Notes under the pieces: generated by a model
The model's database searches: none
Told to the model about the DNA's origin: nothing
The model's input: the letters and a program-made list of their open reading frames with translations, nothing else
DNA from: Pseudomonas koreensis
GTDB lineage: Bacteria; Pseudomonadota; Gammaproteobacteria; Pseudomonadales; Pseudomonadaceae
Reading direction: 5' to 3'
Assembly: GCF_012986595.1 (NCBI RefSeq)
Contig: NZ_JAAQYM010000004.1
Coordinates: 124,001 to 188,000 of the forward strand
Length of the DNA stretch: 64,000 nt
Position numbers and translations under genes: made by a program
Part shown: positions 60,501 to 64,000 of the stretch, piece after piece
Position numbering within the stretch: the stretch's first letter is position 1
Layout of the letters: each line of letters begins with the position of its first letter

Positions 60501-60711
60501 CGATGAGCTGGGGCGCGGTGACCGGGGAGGGTTGCGGGAGCTGGCCCACCACATCAAGGGTGGCGCACAAATGGTCGGTGCGGCGCGGGTGGTGGCGGCG
60601 TGCGTCGAACTCGAGCAGGCGTGCCAGGACGCCGAGCCAGCCGCGCTGAACATGCCGACAACGGCGCTGCGCGAGGCGATGCTCAGCCTTGCGCAGCGCC
60701 TTCAGGCCTGA
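57502..60711 (+). CDS. BvgS/RocS-like hybrid sensor kinase without PAS domain
   Basis: Hybrid phosphorelay kinase, 1069 aa, paralogue of the kinase at 46706-50350. It has a signal peptide (to about CGAS), two periplasmic flytrap domains (~45-265 and ~285-520) and a membrane helix (~535-556). HisKA follows almost at once with His591 in SHEIRKP (copy 1 has SHEIRTP). Then come the ATPase domain (NLLSNAIKF, GSGLGL), a receiver with Asp881 (ITDCNMP) and an HPt with His1016 (LAHHIKGGA). Only about 35 residues separate helix and histidine, against about 165 in copy 1: the PAS domain is absent. The two kinases should therefore differ in signal processing. It ends 4 bases from the convergent dkgB gene. 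Confidence 0.94.
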   Translation: MSHWRWILVLLLSAVLPCGASEPPQVLDVLTRTRLENVQVRLDEQDRQWLREHPVLYMGISGPDYPPFEITRNHQDLEGLTADYADMLAQVLGIRIEVRRYARRDVLIDALKRGDVDLLGTSNNFEIAEPDLVLSRAYAEDQPMLATRLDDTLPSDMAGKRIAMVEDYLPLTSVQAFYPKATVQRYASAMDALGAVAFGADDVYLGDYISANYLINTNYRNDLQLLGPSGLDANPFGFALLRRDSSMKRIVDKALLAIPMERRLMIEQRWSVGPAEVSAQAHVQLSVGEQRWLDEHPVIRVGAIEDFAPLTFFDADGRFRGLAAQLLSLIGQRSGLKFEIVRGRSLDRQIEQLKAGELDLLPVVTPSRERELELRFTRAYLNNPFVLVSATTAQSPRSLDDLTGKRLAIYRGHPLRDFLLERVPLIRLVDTQGPAEGMALIANGQADATISSLLVARYLIARQYRERLHITTTVGDQPARIAFATAPQAAALHTIMNKALLSIAPQEMDELIERWSHDVVPEDSYWLRHRREILQGFAAAGGLLLLALAWIGFQRWQIRQRQQWLRQLQEAKQAADDANRAKTTFLATMSHEIRKPMNALIGMLELALKRADEGVTDRLAIQVASGAGQQLLALIGDILDIARIESGHLSLAPERANLRDLVLSVCRVFEGLARQKHLLWQIELDPHSAIDVLIDPTRFKQVLSNLLSNAIKFTEAGAVSLRLQVSAVTGERLAVNLSIEDSGIGISAEDRQRLFNPFVQAGNNPHSVRSGSGLGLVISRSLCEMMGGTLQLDSAPGRGTRVDIRLELPLLAPLAQAEAASEPTLSAACSLSVLVVDDHPVNRLLLCWQLSELGHRTVDTEDGRQALDLWRAQSFDVLITDCNMPRLDGYELTRLIREEEAVSGRVRCLILGFTANAQVEEKARCLAAGMDDCLFKPIRLHDLGQALCGAIQHETEGPAAPALTEIDLSALEQLAGADSSMIQHLREEVRRSLQRDLHRLDELGRGDRGGLRELAHHIKGGAQMVGAARVVAACVELEQACQDAEPAALNMPTTALREAMLSLAQRLQA

Positions 60712-60715
60712 TCGT

Positions 60716-61519
60716 TCAATCCCACTGCGGGGCGATGCCTTTCGGGCTGGTCAGGCGCTGGCCGCGCTCCAGCGTGGCGATCAGCGCCATGTCGGCGTCG
60801 CTCAGGGAGAGCGCGGTCGCGCCGAGGTTGCTTTGCAGGTTGGCGCGTTGAGTCGACGACGGAATCACCGCGTAGCCCGACTGCATGGCCCAGGCCAGGG
60901 TGACTTGCGCCGGGGTGGCTTGCAGGCGTGTGGCGATCTGCTGGATCACCGGGTCCTTGAGCACTTCGCCGTAGGCGAGGGTCATGTACGAGGTGATCTG
61001 GATGCCCTGGCTGCGGGCGAACTCGACCACTTTGCGGTTTTGCAGGTACGGGTGCAGCTCAATCTGGTTGGTGGCGATGTGATCGGCGCCGACTGCGGTG
61101 ATCGCTTGTTGCATCAGGTCGATGGTGAAGTTGGAGACGCCGATCTGCCGGGTCAGGCCCAGACGCTTGGCTTCCAGCAGCGCTCCCATGAACTCGCCGA
61201 CCGGCACCTGGTCTTGCGGCGATGGCCAGTGGATCAGCGTCAGGTCCAGGTAATCGGTTTGCAGCTTGTGCAGGCTTTCCTTGAGGCTCTCGATCAAGCG
61301 CTCCCCGGCGAAGTTGGCGATCCAGATCTTGCTGGTGATGAACAGCGTTTCGCGGGCGATGCCGCTGGCAGCGATGGCCTGACCGACCTCGGCTTCGTTC
61401 TCGTAGATCTGCGCGGTGTCGATGGCCCGGTAACCGAGTTCAAGCGCGGTGCTCACCGAATCGATGACCACCTGACCTTGCAGGCGAAACGTACCCAGAC
61501 CAAAAGCGGGAACAGACAT
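60716..61519 (-). CDS. dkgB: Aldo-keto reductase, DkgB-like
   Basis: NADPH-dependent aldo-keto reductase, 267 aa, the length of E. coli DkgB (2,5-diketo-D-gluconate/methylglyoxal reductase). Family motifs: [18 protein letters not shown], with catalytic Asp and Tyr; TSKIW, with the Lys; and LTLIHWPSP, with the His. [16 protein letters not shown] and the cofactor-binding [13 protein letters not shown] are also present. TGGAG upstream supports the ATG at 61519. It converges on the second kinase gene and seems unrelated to the signalling island. Confidence 0.92.
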   Translation of the reverse strand: MSVPAFGLGTFRLQGQVVIDSVSTALELGYRAIDTAQIYENEAEVGQAIAASGIARETLFITSKIWIANFAGERLIESLKESLHKLQTDYLDLTLIHWPSPQDQVPVGEFMGALLEAKRLGLTRQIGVSNFTIDLMQQAITAVGADHIATNQIELHPYLQNRKVVEFARSQGIQITSYMTLAYGEVLKDPVIQQIATRLQATPAQVTLAWAMQSGYAVIPSSTQRANLQSNLGATALSLSDADMALIATLERGQRLTSPKGIAPQWD

Positions 61520-61625
61520 TGATGACTCCAGGGTTGCAGTGGGAATGGGCCGGAGTATCCGCGTCTGTTTCCTGGAGAAAAACCGTCGGTGGGGCAAAGC
61601 ACTGTTGAGCAGAAGTCATGAATCT

Positions 61626-61706
61626 TGTAGGAGCTGCGGCACGCTGCGATCTTTTGATCTTGTTTTTCAGGAGCAAAAGATCGCAGCGTGCCGCAGCTCC
61701 TACAGG
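61626..61706. repeat. Large REP palindrome upstream of dkgB
   Basis: Near-perfect inverted repeat: left arm tgtaggagctgcggcacgct, its complement on the right, with gcgatctttt and aaaagatcgc at the inner ends. It is the same family as 38541-38617. It lies in the 319-base gap between the divergent dkgB and pirin genes. I see nothing else there except a short agccgg/gccggct hairpin near 61757. Confidence 0.85.
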
Positions 61707-61838
61707 GGGGGATCGCTCGCGAAGGGCGTAGCACTGTTCTACATATGGAACACTAAAGCCGGTTTTTGCCGGCTAGTCCTCTGACCGTCATGGATTTAAG
61801 CTTAATCCATTGCGTCACCCACGTTTTTGGAGGCAACC

Positions 61839-62705
61839 ATGAAAAACATCATCGGTATCTACACCAGCCCTCGCGGCCATTGGGTCGGCGATGGGTTCCC
61901 GGTTCGCACCCTGTTTTCCTACGACAACCTGGGAAAACATATCAGCCCGTTCCTGCTGCTCGATCACGCAGGACCTGCCGAATTCAGCCCGACCACCGAG
62001 CGCCGTGGCGTCGGCCAGCATCCGCATCGTGGTTTCGAAACCGTGACCATTGTCTACGACGGCGAAGTGCAACACCGGGATTCCACTGGCAGTGGCGGCA
62101 CCATCGGCCCCGGCGACGTGCAGTGGATGACGGCGGCGTCCGGCATCCTGCACGAGGAGTTCCATTCGGATGCGTTCGCCAGAACCGGCGGCAAGCTGGA
62201 AATGGTGCAGTTGTGGGTCAACCTGCCGGCCAAGGACAAAATGGCCGCGCCCGGTTACCAGACGATTCTTGATGGCGACATCCCGAATATTGCGCTGAAG
62301 GATAATGCCGGCCACCTGCGCCTGATCGCCGGTGAGTTCGATGGCCAGAAAGGGCCGTCGCGGACGTTCACCCCGATCGACGTCTGGGACCTGCGGCTGA
62401 AGGCCGGAAAATTGCTGACGCTGGACCTGCACGAAGGTCGCAACACCGCCCTGGTGCTGTTGAAAGGTTCGGTCAGGATCAACGATGGGGACACTGCGCA
62501 GCAAGGGCAGTTGGTGCTGTTCGAACGCGACGGTCGCCAGTTGTCACTTGAGGCCAGCGAGGACGCGGTGGTGTTGCTGCTCAGCGGCGAGCCGATCGAC
62601 GAACCGATCGTTGGCCACGGCCCGTTCGTGATGAACACCGAGCAGGAAATTCATCAGGCATTCGCCGACTTCCAGTCCGGGCGTTTTGGCCGGATGCACG
62701 GGTAA
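61839..62705 (+). CDS. Pirin family protein
   Basis: Bicupin of the pirin family, 288 aa. The N-terminal cupin holds the metal site, with GVGQHPHRGFETVTIVYDGEVQHRDSTG (named in part) and ILHEEFHS supplying the His and Glu ligands. The C-terminal cupin is ~170-285. Some bacterial pirins oxidise quercetin; others bind regulatory or metabolic partners, and the sequence does not decide between these. GGAGG about 5 bases upstream supports the ATG at 61839. It is transcribed alone, divergent from dkgB. Confidence 0.92.
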   Translation: MKNIIGIYTSPRGHWVGDGFPVRTLFSYDNLGKHISPFLLLDHAGPAEFSPTTERRGVGQHPHRGFETVTIVYDGEVQHRDSTGSGGTIGPGDVQWMTAASGILHEEFHSDAFARTGGKLEMVQLWVNLPAKDKMAAPGYQTILDGDIPNIALKDNAGHLRLIAGEFDGQKGPSRTFTPIDVWDLRLKAGKLLTLDLHEGRNTALVLLKGSVRINDGDTAQQGQLVLFERDGRQLSLEASEDAVVLLLSGEPIDEPIVGHGPFVMNTEQEIHQAFADFQSGRFGRMHG

Positions 62706-62820
62706 ACCCAATGGGTTTAGGGGTGTTTCCGGGAACGGATTCATCCTGCCAGATCAATTGCTCCTACACTGAGCCAATCTGTGCGATCTTCTCGCGATTG
62801 GCCCGTGTCGGAGTGGTTTG

Positions 62821-64000
62821 ATGTTGTCTTTCTTGACCGAACATCCGTTGTTTTGCGCGTTGATCCTGATCCTCCTCGATCTGGGCCTGTGGCGGCTGAT
62901 CAGCTCCCGTGGCAGCGAGTGGAAGTTGTTGGTGCGGGTGCTGATATTCGGCCTGTTCAGCGCGGTGCTGTTCAACGAAGGCCTCAACCCCATGGAGCCG
63001 GCGCCGTGGGCCGACAACGTGCCGCTGCACCTGGCCGCGACCGGGTTGCAGATCGGCTGGTGGCTGTTCGGCGCGCGAACCCTGACCGTGCTGATCGGCG
63101 CGGTGATGATGCAGCGGGTCGGGCACACCGGGCGGCTGTTGCAGGATCTGCTCGGTGCGGTGATCTTCCTGATCGCGATCATTGCGGCGCTGGCTTACGT
63201 GCTGGATCTGCCGGTCAAAGGCGTGCTGGCGACCTCCGGGGCCTTGGCGATCATCGTGGGTCTGGCGTTGCAGAGCACCCTGAGCGACGTGTTTTCCGGG
63301 ATCGTGCTCAACACCACCAAGCCGTATCAGATCGATGACTGGATCTCCATCGACGGCACCGAAGGCCGGGTCATCGACATCGACTGGCGCGCCACGCGCC
63401 TGCAAACCAGTCAGGGCAGCATGGCGGTGATTCCCAACTCGCTGGCGGCCAAGGCCAAGATCATCAACTTCAGCCGGCCGAGCAACATGTTCGGCGTGGC
63501 GGTCAGCGTGCAGGTCAGCCCGCATGCTCGCCCGAATACGGTGATCGATGCGCTGGAGCGGGCGATGCAGGGCTGCCGTCCGCTGCTGGACAATCCCTCA
63601 CCGAGCGTGGCGCTGAAAAGCTCCAGCAGTGCCGGCGCGGAATATGAAATCAGCGGGTTCGTCTCGTCGATGGACGAGAAGCGTTCGGTGCGCAACCAAC
63701 TGTTCGATCTGGCCTATCGGCACTTGCAGGCGTCCGGGGTCAATCTGTTGTCGAGTGTCGAACCGATTGTCTCCGGCAACCTCTCGCGGCCACGGGCGCT
63801 GCTCGACAGTTCGCCGATTTTCTCCACCCTGCGCCAGGAAGAGAAAGACACCTTCAGCCAGAACATGACCCTGCAGACCTTCCGGGCCGGCGAGACGATT
63901 CTGGACGCCGGGGAGGTCAGCGATCATTTGTTCATCATCGAATCAGGTGTGGTCAGCGTGACCCTGACCCGCCATGGCAGCCCGTTCGAATCCGGGCGCA
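62821..64000 (+). CDS. MscS-family channel with C-terminal cyclic-nucleotide-binding-like domain, 3' truncated
   Basis: Inner-membrane mechanosensitive-type channel, of which 393 codons lie in the window. Several N-terminal helices (~8-130) lead into the MscS pore helix and beta domain (ATSGALAIIVGLALQSTLSDVFSGIVLN, named in part; IDDWISIDGTEGRVIDIDWR, in part). The alpha-beta cytoplasmic domain continues to about 320. A cNMP-binding fold then starts (ERHG-free segment FRAGETILDAGEVSDHLFIIESGVVSV, by its pattern) and is cut by the window end. Such fusions occur in several proteobacteria. CGGAG 7 bases upstream supports the ATG at 62821. It lies 115 bases after the pirin gene with no clear terminator between. 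Confidence 0.9.
   Translation, partial: MLSFLTEHPLFCALILILLDLGLWRLISSRGSEWKLLVRVLIFGLFSAVLFNEGLNPMEPAPWADNVPLHLAATGLQIGWWLFGARTLTVLIGAVMMQRVGHTGRLLQDLLGAVIFLIAIIAALAYVLDLPVKGVLATSGALAIIVGLALQSTLSDVFSGIVLNTTKPYQIDDWISIDGTEGRVIDIDWRATRLQTSQGSMAVIPNSLAAKAKIINFSRPSNMFGVAVSVQVSPHARPNTVIDALERAMQGCRPLLDNPSPSVALKSSSSAGAEYEISGFVSSMDEKRSVRNQLFDLAYRHLQASGVNLLSSVEPIVSGNLSRPRALLDSSPIFSTLRQEEKDTFSQNMTLQTFRAGETILDAGEVSDHLFIIESGVVSVTLTRHGSPFESGR

Overview
The window is about 62% GC and comes from a fluorescent Pseudomonas, most likely the P. fluorescens group. The evidence is an almost complete pyoverdine locus in the P. aeruginosa gene order, Pseudomonas-type REP palindromes, and Cup-like fimbriae next to Roc-like regulators.

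Region 1 (1-35243) is the pyoverdine locus. Two NRPS genes, the first cut by the window edge, carry modules whose specificity codes read as Lys, Thr, D-Ser and two hydroxyornithine-type residues before a thioesterase. An HSL-type hydrolase follows. On the minus strand come the receptor fpvA, exporter pvdE and periplasmic maturation genes pvdO, pvdN and pvdM. The tyrosinase pvdP diverges from pvdM. The efflux system pvdR-pvdT-opmQ, the ECF sigma factor fpvI and the ornithine hydroxylase pvdA complete the set. Five PvdS-type iron-starvation boxes, all exactly TAAAT-N16-CGT, precede pvdE, pvdM, pvdP, pvdR and pvdA. A Fur-like box precedes fpvI and a weaker one fpvA. pvdF, fpvR and pvdQ are missing from their usual positions.

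Region 2 (35244-39393) is a magnesium module: a long hairpin-rich leader, an MgtA/MgtB-type P-type ATPase and MgtC.

Region 3 (39394-60711) is the most unusual part, a surface-structure and signalling island read entirely on the + strand. It holds a four-gene chaperone-usher fimbrial operon, then REC-EAL phosphodiesterase + BvgA/RocA-like regulator + BvgS/RocS-like hybrid kinase. Next come a DUF4398 lipoprotein gene broken by an in-frame stop, an OmpA-type lipoprotein and a pertactin/AIDA-like autotransporter. A second regulator set closes the island, with two stand-alone receiver-like proteins that have Asn at the phosphoacceptor position. Nine copies of a palindrome close to TAGGAAATTTCCTA sit upstream of nearly every transcription unit here. 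They resemble the TTTCCTA inverted heptads bound by Bordetella BvgA. I infer a self-contained Bvg/Roc-like phosphorelay and c-di-GMP regulon that controls adhesins.

Region 4 (60712-64000) is ordinary: an aldo-keto reductase, a pirin and the start of an MscS channel with a cyclic-nucleotide-binding-like domain. I saw no tRNA, rRNA, insertion sequence, prophage or CRISPR array.
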